Source: Bacteroidota bacterium (GTDB taxonomy: Bacteria > Bacteroidota > UBA10030 > UBA6906). Taken from it: a DNA stretch of 20,811 bases. Positions within the stretch are counted from its first letter, which is position 1; each line of letters starts with the position of its first letter. Under the pieces are notes generated by a model. It made no database searches and had not been told where the DNA came from. It saw only the letters and a program-made list of their open reading frames with translations. The stretch lies in the NCBI GenBank assembly GCA_016844425.1, contig JAERML010000039.1, positions 1 to 20,811 of the forward strand. The letters run 5' to 3'. Positions 6,071-14,203 of this stretch are shown here, piece by piece. Made by a program: the position numbers and the translations under genes.

Positions 6071-7783
6071 ATGAAAGAGCGATCGAAAGAACGTCTGGCG
6101 GCGTTGCTCATGGAGGAATTGCTGGAGCAACTCGCCGACAGGGAGAACATCAAGAGGATGTTTGCGGATATGACGTCCGCTCCGATGGAGGAACTTCTCG
6201 AGAGCTTGCTGGACGAGTTTGAGCACGTCGTTGAGAAGCATCGACTCCAGATTCTGGAGGAGAAGAGGACTGCAATGGACAAACGAGGGAGGAGGAAGTC
6301 AGAAAATACTCCCGAGACTCCGTTCGTTGAAGGCAAGATCAAACAGATCCCATCCTCAAATCACATCGAGACGAAGCCACCCGCGAGCCTTCCAGAGAGA
6401 AACACTCCGTTCGTCGAACCCCTGGCGCCAAAATCTCTTGAACCTTCTTCTGCCGAACCAGAGAGGACCGCAACAAAGAAGTCCGAGACTGTTCCTCAGG
6501 GAGTACCGGAAAGGCCCTTCATGCCTGTGGCCGAGAAGAAAGATCTCCGGTCAGCAAGGACTGGATCTCAAGCAAAGCCAACGGAGTTGAAACTGGATCC
6601 ATCATCCATCGAGCTCCCTCCTCCAACGATCGATGTTCCCATAGTTCTTCAACCTCCAACTGCTCGTGGAACGGAAGCGGAGCTTCGGGCTAAACCCGAA
6701 AAGAAGGCATCCACTCCTCCTCAAATCGAGGAGGATCCGATGGCCGAACTGCGGAAGTTGGAAGAGGTTGCGAGGAAAGTGGAAGATGAATACACTGCCA
6801 AGCTGGCTGCCTCACGGCAGATAGAATCTTCTGGAGGGTCGGGGCAAGAACCGGCGGATTCAGCAACAGAAACCCGTGAGCAGGATGACCTCGAAGGCGT
6901 GTCGCCAGAGGTCGTCACGGATACCATCGGTGGACTGCGCCACAGGCACCTCCGAACGCCTTGCACATTCTCCGACGATGAGTATGCCTATCTCCACGGT
7001 GTAGCCTTACTATCCGATGGAGATGAGCCTTCTGCGGGTCCTTTCATGCTGGAAGAGAAGGGACTCGATCCAAAGAGCTTTGTCTTTGCCTCCGATTACG
7101 AGGGGATGCGCTTTTACCTGAGCAAGATCAATCCCAACGTTCTCAATATCAGTAAGACCATGGTCCTCCTGCTGGGGAAGCAGGAGTCGCTACACCTTCG
7201 GGGGATGCACGAGAACATCATCAATGACCTCCGCTGCCACGGCATTCTGCTTCCGTTTGAATTTGGTTCTGTGGTCCGGGGGCCCGACGACCTGTTCAGC
7301 AAAGTGGATAAGAGGCTCAATGAGATGAAGGAGGCGCTGGACGATCTACGGGCGACCACGTGGTGGACATTGAACCTGAATGTTCTGGACTCTCGGATCG
7401 CATCATTCGTTGGGACCGACGCCCCCGCGATGATAAAGTCAAGAGAACGCGATCGAGAGAGCTACACACCAACGATCCAACCAAAGAAGCACGACATCAA
7501 GATGCTTGAGAAGATTTTGCAGAAGGAGAAGAAAATTGCTGAAACGGTCCACGATGAGCTGAAAAAGGCAACTGACCGTTCCGACATTGAAAGTATCGTT
7601 GGTCTGGGGAGTGGTTCTTCTGAGGACTGGAAGCCTATTCTGAAGGCTTCATACGAGGTGAACCCATCGGATCTCCCACGCTTTTTCCGTACCATCACGG
7701 ATTTGCAATACCATCACCTCCTGCTCGAATTGATGCTCTCACTGACCGGCAACCGCCACCAGTTTTCGCTCAAGGCATCCTAG
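6071..7783 (+). CDS. Large protein with C-terminal GvpL/GvpF-like domain and long disordered linker
   Basis: Starting at ATG 6071 (GGAG just upstream; in-frame ATG at 6005 is an alternative), the protein has 570 residues. Residues 1-67 are a charged helical segment (LAALLMEELLEQLADRENIK, MEELLESLLDEFEHVVEKHR). Residues 68-295 are Pro/Glu/Lys-rich low-complexity sequence. From about 297 the order of elements follows GvpL/GvpF gas-vesicle proteins. It opens with YAYLHGVALL, then MHENIINDLRCHGILLPFEF and GSVV, the family's 'LP-x-x-FG-T/S-V' strand, then KVDKRLNEMKEALDDLRATT, WWTLNLNVLD and a coiled-coil-like helix (LEKILQKEKKIAETVHDELK). It closes with LKASYEVNPSDLPRFFRTI and LLLELMLSLTGNRHQFSL. 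GvpF/L proteins help nucleate gas vesicles by binding GvpA. No gvpA, gvpN or other gvp gene is in view, so the function here is open. It converges with the CPXCG gene with 3 nt between the stop codons. Confidence 0.6.
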   Translation: MKERSKERLAALLMEELLEQLADRENIKRMFADMTSAPMEELLESLLDEFEHVVEKHRLQILEEKRTAMDKRGRRKSENTPETPFVEGKIKQIPSSNHIETKPPASLPERNTPFVEPLAPKSLEPSSAEPERTATKKSETVPQGVPERPFMPVAEKKDLRSARTGSQAKPTELKLDPSSIELPPPTIDVPIVLQPPTARGTEAELRAKPEKKASTPPQIEEDPMAELRKLEEVARKVEDEYTAKLAASRQIESSGGSGQEPADSATETREQDDLEGVSPEVVTDTIGGLRHRHLRTPCTFSDDEYAYLHGVALLSDGDEPSAGPFMLEEKGLDPKSFVFASDYEGMRFYLSKINPNVLNISKTMVLLLGKQESLHLRGMHENIINDLRCHGILLPFEFGSVVRGPDDLFSKVDKRLNEMKEALDDLRATTWWTLNLNVLDSRIASFVGTDAPAMIKSRERDRESYTPTIQPKKHDIKMLEKILQKEKKIAETVHDELKKATDRSDIESIVGLGSGSSEDWKPILKASYEVNPSDLPRFFRTITDLQYHHLLLELMLSLTGNRHQFSLKAS

Positions 7784-7786
7784 CGA

Positions 7787-7987
7787 TTACGCCGGCTCGG
7801 CAAGAATCCCCGCCGTTCGCCTCTCCACATCAATATCAATCTGAAGGCTGTTCGGACGACAACAGATCTGACAGTCCTCGATGTATTCCTGGTGTTCTCC
7901 TCCGCTCGCGTCCACCAAGATCTCGTTGACTTGCAAGCAGAAAGCACAAAAAAAAGTGGTTTCTATTTCCATACCGACAAGATACAT
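7787..7987 (-). CDS. CPXCG-motif cysteine-rich small protein
   Basis: This 66-residue ORF encodes METTFFC-like sequence typical of the CPXCG family: CAFC near the start (Cys14, Cys17), then NEILVDASGGEHQEYIEDCQ, and a second cysteine group CQICCRP. The paired cysteines predict a small zinc-ribbon fold. The SGGEHQEYIEDCQICCRP block is nearly invariant in the family as I know it. The first motif is CAFC rather than CPxC, a mild deviation. Function is unknown. The ATG at 7972 (MEIETTFFC) is an equally likely start and gives 61 residues; neither start has a clear ribosome site. The gene is convergent with the GvpL/F-like gene and divergent from acs. Confidence 0.85.
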   Translation of the reverse strand: MYLVGMEIETTFFCAFCLQVNEILVDASGGEHQEYIEDCQICCRPNSLQIDIDVERRTAGILAEPA

Positions 7988-8125
7988 GGAAGGGGGGAGC
8001 GAAACAACAGCTTCGATTGTTCATTACGCTCTGGGATGTAGCCGTTGGCTTGATTTTCACTCCATCATTTTCAATATTGCATTTGCCATAACCCGGGCAT
8101 CGTGGCGCGGTGGACCGCCCGACTC

Positions 8126-10018
8126 ATGACGACCAAGAAGCTCTCCGGTGAAGTATTCTATCCAGCGGACGATGTACTCCGCCATGCCCACGTGAAAAAC
8201 TGGGACGAGATGGCTGCGGCCGCTGGGAAGGACCCGGAAGGATTCTGGGCAAAAGAGGCAAACGAACTTCACTGGTTCGAACACTGGGACAAGACGCTCG
8301 ATGATTCAAAGAAGCCATTTTTTCAATGGTTCGTAGGTGGGAAGACTAATATCGTGTACAATTGTCTCGACCGGCACACTACAACGGCACGCCGAAACAA
8401 GCTGGCGCTGTTGTGGGAAGGCGAGAAAGGTGAGTTCCGGTCATTCTCCTATTTTGCGCTTCGCCGTGAGACGTGTAAGTTTGCCAATGTTCTTAGGAGT
8501 CTGGGTGTTCAGAAAGGAGACAGGGTTACCCTCTATATGGGTCGGATACCTGAATTGATGATCGGTATGCTTGCGTGCGCGCGGATTGGGGCGATCCACT
8601 CGGTCGTGTACGGCGGGTTTACCGTGGAGGCTCTGGCGGAACGGATCGAGGACAGCCAGTCCAAAGTTCTTATCGTCAGCGACGGCGCGTATCAACGGGG
8701 AAAAATCGTTCCCCTGAAAGCCATTGCAGACGAAGCCCTCCAGCGCGCAGCAACGGTGGAGAGTGTGCTGGTGGTAAAACGGACCGGCGAACAGGTTAAC
8801 ATGGAATCCGGGCGCGATATGTGGTATCACGAGCTTATGGCACTTCCTATCGCCGGCAATAGCTGCCACATCGAGGTGATGGACGCGGAGGATCCACTCT
8901 TCATGCTGTACACGTCGGGCACGACCGGCAAGCCGAAAGCAATCCTCCACACACATGGTGGCTACATGGTGGGAACGTACTCAACGCTCAAATATGTGTT
9001 TGATATCCATGAAGAAGACCGTTACTGGTGTGCGGCAGACCCGGGTTGGATTACGGGACATAGTTACATCGTGTACGGTCCGCTCTTGAACGGGGCGACA
9101 TCGTTCATGTATGAAGGAGCTCCAACGTACCCCTACCCCAATCGCTGGTGGCAGATGATTGAAAAGTACGGGATCAACATTTTGTATACTGCCCCCACCG
9201 CGATCCGCGGGCTGATGCGCTTCGGCGAAGCATGGCCCAACCGACATGATCTTTCGTCACTCCGTCTGCTCGGGTCAGTAGGTGAGCCGATCAATCCTGA
9301 AGCATGGAAGTGGTATCATAGCATTATTGGAAAGGGAAAATGCCCTATCATGGACACATGGTGGCAGACAGAGACGGGAATGTTCATGATCGCACCCCTG
9401 CCCTGCCTCCCTCTGAAACCAGGCTCAGGTACAAAGCCCTTTCCCGGCATTCAGATGGACATATACAATGAAGAGGGCAAACCCGTCGGACCCAATGAGG
9501 AGGGTTTTTTGGTGATAAAGTCTCCGTGGCCGGCGATGTTACGAACTATCTACAAAGATCCGGAACGTTACGTCCAACAATACTGGACGAAGTTTCCCGG
9601 AGTATACCTGACTGGTGATTCAGCCCGCCGTGACGAGGATGGGTACTTCTGGGTCATCGGTCGCGTGGATGATGTTATTAAAGTGTCAGGATATCGGCTG
9701 GGAAGCGCAGAGATTGAGAGTGCATTGGTTAGTCACCATGCTGTTGCCGAGGCTGCAGCCATCGGACTTCCTCACGATGTGAAAGGAAACGCGATCCATG
9801 CGTATGTTATCCTCAAAGCCGGAGTACAGAAGCATGACAAGCTGGTAGAGGAGCTTCGTGCCCACGTCGCCCACGAACTTGGCCCCATTGCCAAACCTGA
9901 ACAGATCGACATTGTCGAATCTCTCCCGAAGACGCGGAGCGGAAAAATCATGCGGAGGGTTCTGAAGGCTCGCGCACTTGGCCAGGATCCCAAAGACCTT
10001 ACAACATTGGAAGAGTAG
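8126..10018 (+). CDS. acs: Acetyl-CoA synthetase (AMP-forming acetate-CoA ligase)
   Basis: Acs turns acetate, ATP and CoA into acetyl-CoA, AMP and pyrophosphate through an acetyl-adenylate. The 630-residue product from ATG 8126 (GTG at 8102 is possible) has the expected N-terminal segment (EGFWAKEANELHWFEHWDKT). It also has the ATP-binding P-loop YTSGTTGKPK (262-271), DPGWITGHSY, and the core motif TWWQTETG with Trp412/Trp413; the equivalent Trp restricts the pocket to acetate in characterised Acs. YLTGDSARRDEDGYFWVIGR carries the hinge Asp, and SGKIMRR carries Lys607, the residue acetylated for control in Acs (Lys609 in E. coli). Length and spacing match the family. One small change is Ile in GWITGHSY where Val is usual at the acyl pocket. 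The gene stands alone, with 310 nt to the haem operon. Confidence 0.95.
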   Translation: MTTKKLSGEVFYPADDVLRHAHVKNWDEMAAAAGKDPEGFWAKEANELHWFEHWDKTLDDSKKPFFQWFVGGKTNIVYNCLDRHTTTARRNKLALLWEGEKGEFRSFSYFALRRETCKFANVLRSLGVQKGDRVTLYMGRIPELMIGMLACARIGAIHSVVYGGFTVEALAERIEDSQSKVLIVSDGAYQRGKIVPLKAIADEALQRAATVESVLVVKRTGEQVNMESGRDMWYHELMALPIAGNSCHIEVMDAEDPLFMLYTSGTTGKPKAILHTHGGYMVGTYSTLKYVFDIHEEDRYWCAADPGWITGHSYIVYGPLLNGATSFMYEGAPTYPYPNRWWQMIEKYGINILYTAPTAIRGLMRFGEAWPNRHDLSSLRLLGSVGEPINPEAWKWYHSIIGKGKCPIMDTWWQTETGMFMIAPLPCLPLKPGSGTKPFPGIQMDIYNEEGKPVGPNEEGFLVIKSPWPAMLRTIYKDPERYVQQYWTKFPGVYLTGDSARRDEDGYFWVIGRVDDVIKVSGYRLGSAEIESALVSHHAVAEAAAIGLPHDVKGNAIHAYVILKAGVQKHDKLVEELRAHVAHELGPIAKPEQIDIVESLPKTRSGKIMRRVLKARALGQDPKDLTTLEE

Positions 10019-10209
10019 TCCAATCTCGAGACTCTGTCCTCACGGTCCAGCAGGAACGCGTCATCTCTCTGTTTGTTCTCCTTGAGCCGGGATTACAACA
10101 GTGTCTTCTGCACATTTGAGATTTGGTCTTCCTGAAACTGCAAAAATTCTCTCCTTAAGCGATAGGCCGCTGCACAATCTCGCCCGTTTTCTCTAACCTC
10201 TCTTCTTCA

Positions 10210-10226
10210 CAAACACGGCATGTTTG
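10210..10226. promoter_or_regulatory. Inverted repeat, possible operator of the haem operon
   Basis: CAAACA (10210-10215) and TGTTTG (10221-10226) form a perfect 6-5-6 dyad around CGGCA. A perfect TTGACA (10227-10232) abuts it, but no good -10 box lies at the right distance. The dyad lies about 65 nt upstream of the best -10 candidate, a place where an activator could bind. Confidence 0.3.
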
Positions 10227-10266
10227 TTGACATTCTCTACAAGGGGTAGGGGACGGCTCTGTACGA

Positions 10267-10295
10267 TTTCAATTTGTGGCCGGTTTTGCTATATT
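10267..10295 (+). promoter_or_regulatory. Candidate haem-operon promoter with extended -10
   Basis: TGC-TATATT (10287-10295) resembles an extended -10 element (TGnTATAAT, 5 of 6 in the hexamer). A weak -35 (TTTCAA, 10267-10272) lies 17 nt upstream. The implied leader is about 27 nt. The pattern is suggestive only. Confidence 0.35.
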
Positions 10296-10328
10296 TAGGT
10301 TAGTCTGACGTTTGTTTCCTCATACTGA

Positions 10329-11165
10329 ATGGTAATGGATCTTGTAGCAGCCGTTGATTTCCTTGTCGTTTTCATCCCTGTCCTTTACGCCGGCCTTGTG
10401 ATCTTGTATGGACTCTCTTTCTTCCGTTCCATTCCACTTGCCGATCGATGGAAATCACCTCTTCTTCATACGTCGGTTCTGTTTCACATCGGTTACATCC
10501 TAGTCAGAACTGCAGCTTTTGATCACCCGCCCGTCACGACCGTCTTCGAAATCATGACCCTGCTTGCCGCATCGATTTCCGTCGGCTACGCATACATCGA
10601 GCTGAGAACCAAAGCAAGCAACACCGGTTTTTTTATCCTCCTCCTCGCATTGGTGTTTCAGACGGTCTCGTCTCTCTTCATTAAAGACCTGACTGAGATC
10701 GCTCCTATTCTCAGAAGCCGGCTTCTCGGATTCCACGTCTCCACGGCGCTCTTGGGCTATACTGCAATTTCCCTTTCGGCAGTATACGGTTTTCTCTACC
10801 TGATGCTGTATCACGAGATCAAATCCTCTCGGTTCGGATTGATATACAACCGGCTTCCCAATCTGGAGATGCTTGAAAAGATGAGCCACAAAGCCGAGCT
10901 GTTTGGATTCTGGATGTTGACGATTGCGATTGCGGTCGGCTTGATCTGGCTCCCCCGCGCATTTGAGAACTTCTCCTACTGGGATCCCAAGTTGATCGGT
11001 ACCCTCTTCATCTGGGTTTTGTACGCGATTGGCCTCACGGCAAAGAGAAAATTAGGTTGGCAGGGTCGGAAGACAGTGATCATTTCTCTTGTCGGATTCG
11101 GGTTTGTGTTTCTTTCGATGACCGTGATTAACATGTATCTGAGCGGGTTTCACAGCTTCTACTAG
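10329..11165 (+). CDS. ccsA: Cytochrome c assembly protein, CcsA/HemX-like
   Basis: The 278-residue protein is highly hydrophobic, with about eight predicted transmembrane helices. Known CcsA-family marks are present. His136 lies in GFHVSTALLGYTAISLSAVY, where a haem-coordinating His is expected. The motif YWDPKLIGTLFIWVLYAIGL has Trp218-Asp219-Pro220-Lys221, a trimmed version of the tryptophan-rich WGWDPKE region. The C-terminal SGFHSFY has His275 (usually G-x-HS-Y). CcsA with CcsB exports and ligates haem to apocytochrome c in system II. The related HemX is encoded next to hemA in Bacillus and affects glutamyl-tRNA reductase levels. Being first in a haem operon fits either role, and the sequence cannot decide. 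The start is ATG 10329 (or 10335), with no Shine-Dalgarno. hemA begins 15 nt after its stop. Confidence 0.85.
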   Translation: MVMDLVAAVDFLVVFIPVLYAGLVILYGLSFFRSIPLADRWKSPLLHTSVLFHIGYILVRTAAFDHPPVTTVFEIMTLLAASISVGYAYIELRTKASNTGFFILLLALVFQTVSSLFIKDLTEIAPILRSRLLGFHVSTALLGYTAISLSAVYGFLYLMLYHEIKSSRFGLIYNRLPNLEMLEKMSHKAELFGFWMLTIAIAVGLIWLPRAFENFSYWDPKLIGTLFIWVLYAIGLTAKRKLGWQGRKTVIISLVGFGFVFLSMTVINMYLSGFHSFY

Positions 11166-11180
11166 GACGAAGTGTTGGGA

Positions 11181-12476
11181 ATGAACATTCACTCCATCGG
11201 AATCAGTCACCATACGGCAGCGCTGGATGTCCGCGAGAAAATGTGGCTCTCGGTGGACGAGACGCGTGAGGCACTCCGACAATTGAAGCAGCGGTATTTC
11301 ACGGAGTGCATGCTGGTCTCCACCTGCAACCGGACAGAGTTGTACGGCCTGACGCTTGATGTGCAGATCGACGATGAGGAAGTAAAGAGGTTCCTGATTG
11401 AATTGAAGAATGCAGGCGGTGTCGTCCAACCGGAACACTTCACCGCGAGCTTTGCAGGCGGTGCTGTTAACCATCTGTTTAAGGTTGCATCCGGGATCGA
11501 TTCGATGGTCATCGGCGACATCCAGATCCTGAACCAGGTCAAAGAAGCCTTCCAGATCTCGAGGGAAATGGAGGTCATGGGACCGGTCATGAATCGGTTG
11601 ATGCAGACGACACTCCATGTAGGAAAGAGAACAAGAACGGAGACAACGATTTGTGAGGGAGCCGTATCGGTCAGTTATGCTGCAGTTGAACTTGCGAACA
11701 AGATCTTTGAAGATCTCTCCAGGAAATCGGCTCTTCTGATCGGCGCTGGAGAGACCGGCGAGTTGACAATGAAGCACCTGGTCAGCAAAGGCATCGGGCA
11801 TGTGCACGTTGCCAACCGCACCCGGGAAAAGGCAGAAACGCTCGTTGCCAATCTTGGCGTGGATGGATCGGTCGTCGAGTACGAACACATGGTGGACGCG
11901 CTCCGAACGGTCGACATTGTCATTACATCGGTTAGCAGTCCTTCCTACATCGTCCAGCCCGATGATGCCCACAAGGTGATGAAACAGCGCTCGAACAATC
12001 CGCTTTTCATCATCGACATCGGTGTGCCAAGGAATGTCAATCCCGCCGTTAAGAAAATTGACAACGTCTTTCTGTATGATATGGATTCTCTCAGCACAAT
12101 CGTCGACAAGAACCTCGACAGACGAAAGGCGGAGATCCCCAAGGTAACCCGGATCATCCGTGAAGAAATGGTGGAGTTCTTCCACTGGCACAATTCGCTC
12201 CAGGTTGGCCCGACGATCCACGATTTGCGCGATGCTCTGGAAACTATCCGCCAGCAGGAGGTTGAGAAGAATATCAACCGGTTTAAGCCGGAAGACCGCG
12301 AGCTGGTGGAGTTGGTGACGAAAAGGATCGTAAACAAAATCCTCCACCAGCCGGTGACCAATCTGAAGCATGGCGCGGAGAACGGAAGCCGTGGAAGTGA
12401 AACGATCTTCCGCATCAAGGCGCTGCGGGAGTTGTTCGGCATTGGTGAGCCCAAGAAGCGAGAGCATGAAAACTGA
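11181..12476 (+). CDS. hemA: Glutamyl-tRNA reductase
   Basis: HemA reduces glutamyl-tRNA(Glu) with NADPH to glutamate-1-semialdehyde, the first committed step of C5-pathway tetrapyrrole synthesis. The 431-residue protein from ATG 11181 starts with the family hallmark HSIGISHHTA. It carries the catalytic Cys49 in STCNRTELYG, the substrate-recognition run FKVASGIDSMVIGDIQILNQ, and the linker GKRTRTETTICEGAVSVSYA. The NADPH-binding Rossmann segment is LLIGAGETGELTMKHL, followed by HVANRTREKAE. A C-terminal dimerisation helix region ends near RIKALRELFGIG. Where many HemA have GEPQIL, this one has GDIQIL, a conservative Glu-to-Asp change. An upstream GTG at 11172 would add three residues. The last 11 nt overlap the start of hemC. 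HemA usually pairs with HemL, which is not in the window. Confidence 0.97.
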   Translation: MNIHSIGISHHTAALDVREKMWLSVDETREALRQLKQRYFTECMLVSTCNRTELYGLTLDVQIDDEEVKRFLIELKNAGGVVQPEHFTASFAGGAVNHLFKVASGIDSMVIGDIQILNQVKEAFQISREMEVMGPVMNRLMQTTLHVGKRTRTETTICEGAVSVSYAAVELANKIFEDLSRKSALLIGAGETGELTMKHLVSKGIGHVHVANRTREKAETLVANLGVDGSVVEYEHMVDALRTVDIVITSVSSPSYIVQPDDAHKVMKQRSNNPLFIIDIGVPRNVNPAVKKIDNVFLYDMDSLSTIVDKNLDRRKAEIPKVTRIIREEMVEFFHWHNSLQVGPTIHDLRDALETIRQQEVEKNINRFKPEDRELVELVTKRIVNKILHQPVTNLKHGAENGSRGSETIFRIKALRELFGIGEPKKREHEN

Positions 12477-13401
12477 AGCATTGAAAATTGGAAGCAGGGG
12501 AAGTGACCTTGCACTCTGGCAGGCACACTGGGTACAGCGGACATTGATGGACCGTTTCAAGAACCTTGAGGTCACCGTCACTATCATCAAGACGACGGGA
12601 GACAAGATTCTTGATTCACCTCTCTCCAAGATCGGGGTTGACCTTGCGGTGCACAGCCTGAAAGATCTTCCCACGATGTTGCCTGAAGGACTCACTATAG
12701 GTGCCATCTGCAAGCGGGAGGACGTGCGTGATGTCTTCATACCCCATCCTGCCAATCCGTTGAAGACTCTGCTGGACCAGAGTCAAGGGGCGAAGATTGC
12801 AACGTGGAGTCTGCGACGAAAGTGTCAGCTACTGGCCCGTCGCCCGGATTTTGAGATTATCGACATTCGCGGCAACCTTAACACACGGATAAAAAAGCTG
12901 GAAGACTCGAACTGGGCAGGCATGATTCTGGCGAGGGCCGGGGTTGTCCGGCTTGGTTGGGAGGAAAAGATTGGCGAGACCATTCCCACGGACACGATTC
13001 TTCCGGCGGTGGGGCAAGGGGCACTAGGCATTGAAGTCCGGTCTGACGACAAACGAGTCCAGAAGTTTGTGGGAGGCTTGCATCATTTTCCTACTGCCCA
13101 AGCAGCCACGGCTGAGCGGTCGCTGCTTAGGAGACTGGAGGGGGGATGCCAGGTGCCTATTGGAACGCACGGCAGAGTGGAACCCGACAAGGCAGGGATT
13201 AGAACCCTGTACCTCGATGCCATGGTAGGCTCGTTGGATGGCAAGTTGATAATCCGGGGAAAAGTGCACGGCAAGCCGGGCGACGCAGAGGCATTGGGTA
13301 CCCGTCTGGCGGAGACGTTGATCGCCGGTGGCGCAAGAGATATTCTGCAAGAAATCCGGCGTGTTGCCTCACGCGAGGCCGGTCAGCAGGTTGAGGCATG
13401 A
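12466..13401 (+). CDS. hemC: Hydroxymethylbilane synthase (porphobilinogen deaminase) with a 17-residue loop deletion
   Basis: HemC joins four porphobilinogens into hydroxymethylbilane on a dipyrromethane cofactor. The 311-residue protein from ATG 12466 has Arg11 (GSRGSDLALWQAH), Lys66-Asp67 (VHSLKDLP; E. coli Lys83/Asp84), SLRRKCQLL, IRGNLNTR, LPAVGQGALGIE and the cofactor Cys in LEGGCQVPIG. After DSPLSKIG the sequence jumps to VDLAVHSLKD. The conserved GKGLF-x-KE-loop and helix, E. coli residues 58-74 by my alignment, are missing exactly in frame. In E. coli this part includes Lys59 and Phe62, near the active-site mouth. Also, the usual GTSSLRR reads ATWSLRR (Trp114 for Ser). The C-terminus is slightly long (REAGQQVEA). 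Activity is therefore doubtful, although the frame is open and the operon intact. It overlaps hemA by 11 nt and hemD by 4 nt. Confidence 0.93.
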   Translation: MKTEALKIGSRGSDLALWQAHWVQRTLMDRFKNLEVTVTIIKTTGDKILDSPLSKIGVDLAVHSLKDLPTMLPEGLTIGAICKREDVRDVFIPHPANPLKTLLDQSQGAKIATWSLRRKCQLLARRPDFEIIDIRGNLNTRIKKLEDSNWAGMILARAGVVRLGWEEKIGETIPTDTILPAVGQGALGIEVRSDDKRVQKFVGGLHHFPTAQAATAERSLLRRLEGGCQVPIGTHGRVEPDKAGIRTLYLDAMVGSLDGKLIIRGKVHGKPGDAEALGTRLAETLIAGGARDILQEIRRVASREAGQQVEA

Positions 13402-14201
13402 GCCTGACACCCGTCCGCTCCATGACGATGAGCCTTCGGAACAAGACAATCCTCGTCACCCGTCAAGAGGAACAATCTCGAGAATTTGTTACTGCGATTG
13501 AGCAGCGTGGCGGTCGCGCACTTCTCTTTCCGATGATTCGCATTATGGACCCCGATTCATGGGCTGCATGCGACGCAGCCATCGAGCGGCTCGATTCGTA
13601 CACGGGTCTGATTTTTACCAGTGTTAATGCAGTTCATTACTTTCTCTCGCGGTATGTTGCCAAAGGAAGGACGGTTGGTTCCTTGCGTGGGAAGGATTTT
13701 GTTGCTGTGGGGAGTCAGACAAAGCGGGCGCTGGAAGAAATGGGGATCAGCGTGCAGTTTGTTCCGGAGAACTACACCTCTACATCACTGATGGAATTTT
13801 TCAATCAGGAGCAAGTAACAGGAAAGAGGTTCCTTTTCCCGCGGGGAAGTCTGGCCAAGGATGATATCGTCACGCACATCGCGCAATGTGGTGGTGTTGC
13901 AGAGTCAATTACGGTGTATAGGACAATTGCTCCGGATCGAACGAGCACCGAGACGCTTCGTCGTCACCTCACCAATTGTGAGATCGATGTGGTGACCTTC
14001 GCGAGCCCTTCCGCTGCCGCCAATTTCGCTTCAGCAATTGGAGCGGAGATCATAGTACGCATGAAAACCCTGACAGCAGTTGCCGCGATTGGCCCGTCAA
14101 CGGCGAAAGCGTTATCCGACCTCGGGATGGCACCGGATATCGTTGCAGCTGAGTCTACCGTCCATGGTCTTGTGGATGCAATCTGTGCATACTTCGACTG
14201 A
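13398..14201 (+). CDS. hemD: Uroporphyrinogen-III synthase
   Basis: HemD cyclises hydroxymethylbilane with inversion of ring D to give uroporphyrinogen III. The 267-residue protein starts at ATG 13398, overlapping the hemC stop (ATGA); ATG 13422 or 13428 would trim a non-conserved leader and put KTILVTRQEEQS near the start. The bilobal HemD fold is visible. The first lobe has ILVTRQEEQSREFVTAIEQR, FPMIRIMDPD and TGLIFTSVNAVHYFLSR, then FVAVGSQTKRALEEMG. The second lobe has GKRFLFPRGSLAKDDIVTHI, TVYRTIAPD and VVTFASPSAAANFAS, then VAAIGPSTAKALSDLGM. HemD sequences are poorly conserved overall, but these short blocks and the position between hemC and hemE make the call secure. hemE begins 2 nt after the stop. 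Confidence 0.93.
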   Translation: MSLTPVRSMTMSLRNKTILVTRQEEQSREFVTAIEQRGGRALLFPMIRIMDPDSWAACDAAIERLDSYTGLIFTSVNAVHYFLSRYVAKGRTVGSLRGKDFVAVGSQTKRALEEMGISVQFVPENYTSTSLMEFFNQEQVTGKRFLFPRGSLAKDDIVTHIAQCGGVAESITVYRTIAPDRTSTETLRRHLTNCEIDVVTFASPSAAANFASAIGAEIIVRMKTLTAVAAIGPSTAKALSDLGMAPDIVAAESTVHGLVDAICAYFD

Positions 14202-14203
14202 CT

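Larger units (their letters stand above)
10019..10328. other. Intergenic leader region of the haem operon
   Basis: These 310 bases follow acs and precede the ccsA-like gene. I see no ORF or clear terminator hairpin. The second half holds an interrupted inverted repeat, an isolated TTGACA and an AT-rich -10-like element, all listed separately. It is the only sizeable gap before the operon, so the main promoter should be here. Confidence 0.5.

Noticed and set aside
10227..10255. TTGACA at 10227 as the haem-operon -35 box
   Set aside because: The sequence 16-18 nt downstream is G-rich (around GGGGAC) and cannot serve as a -10. The TATATT element at 10290 is a better candidate.
11052..12755. 567-residue open frame on the minus strand opposite ccsA/hemA/hemC
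   Set aside because: It lies entirely antisense to well-supported hem genes, has no recognisable family and is a typical shadow of biased codon use.
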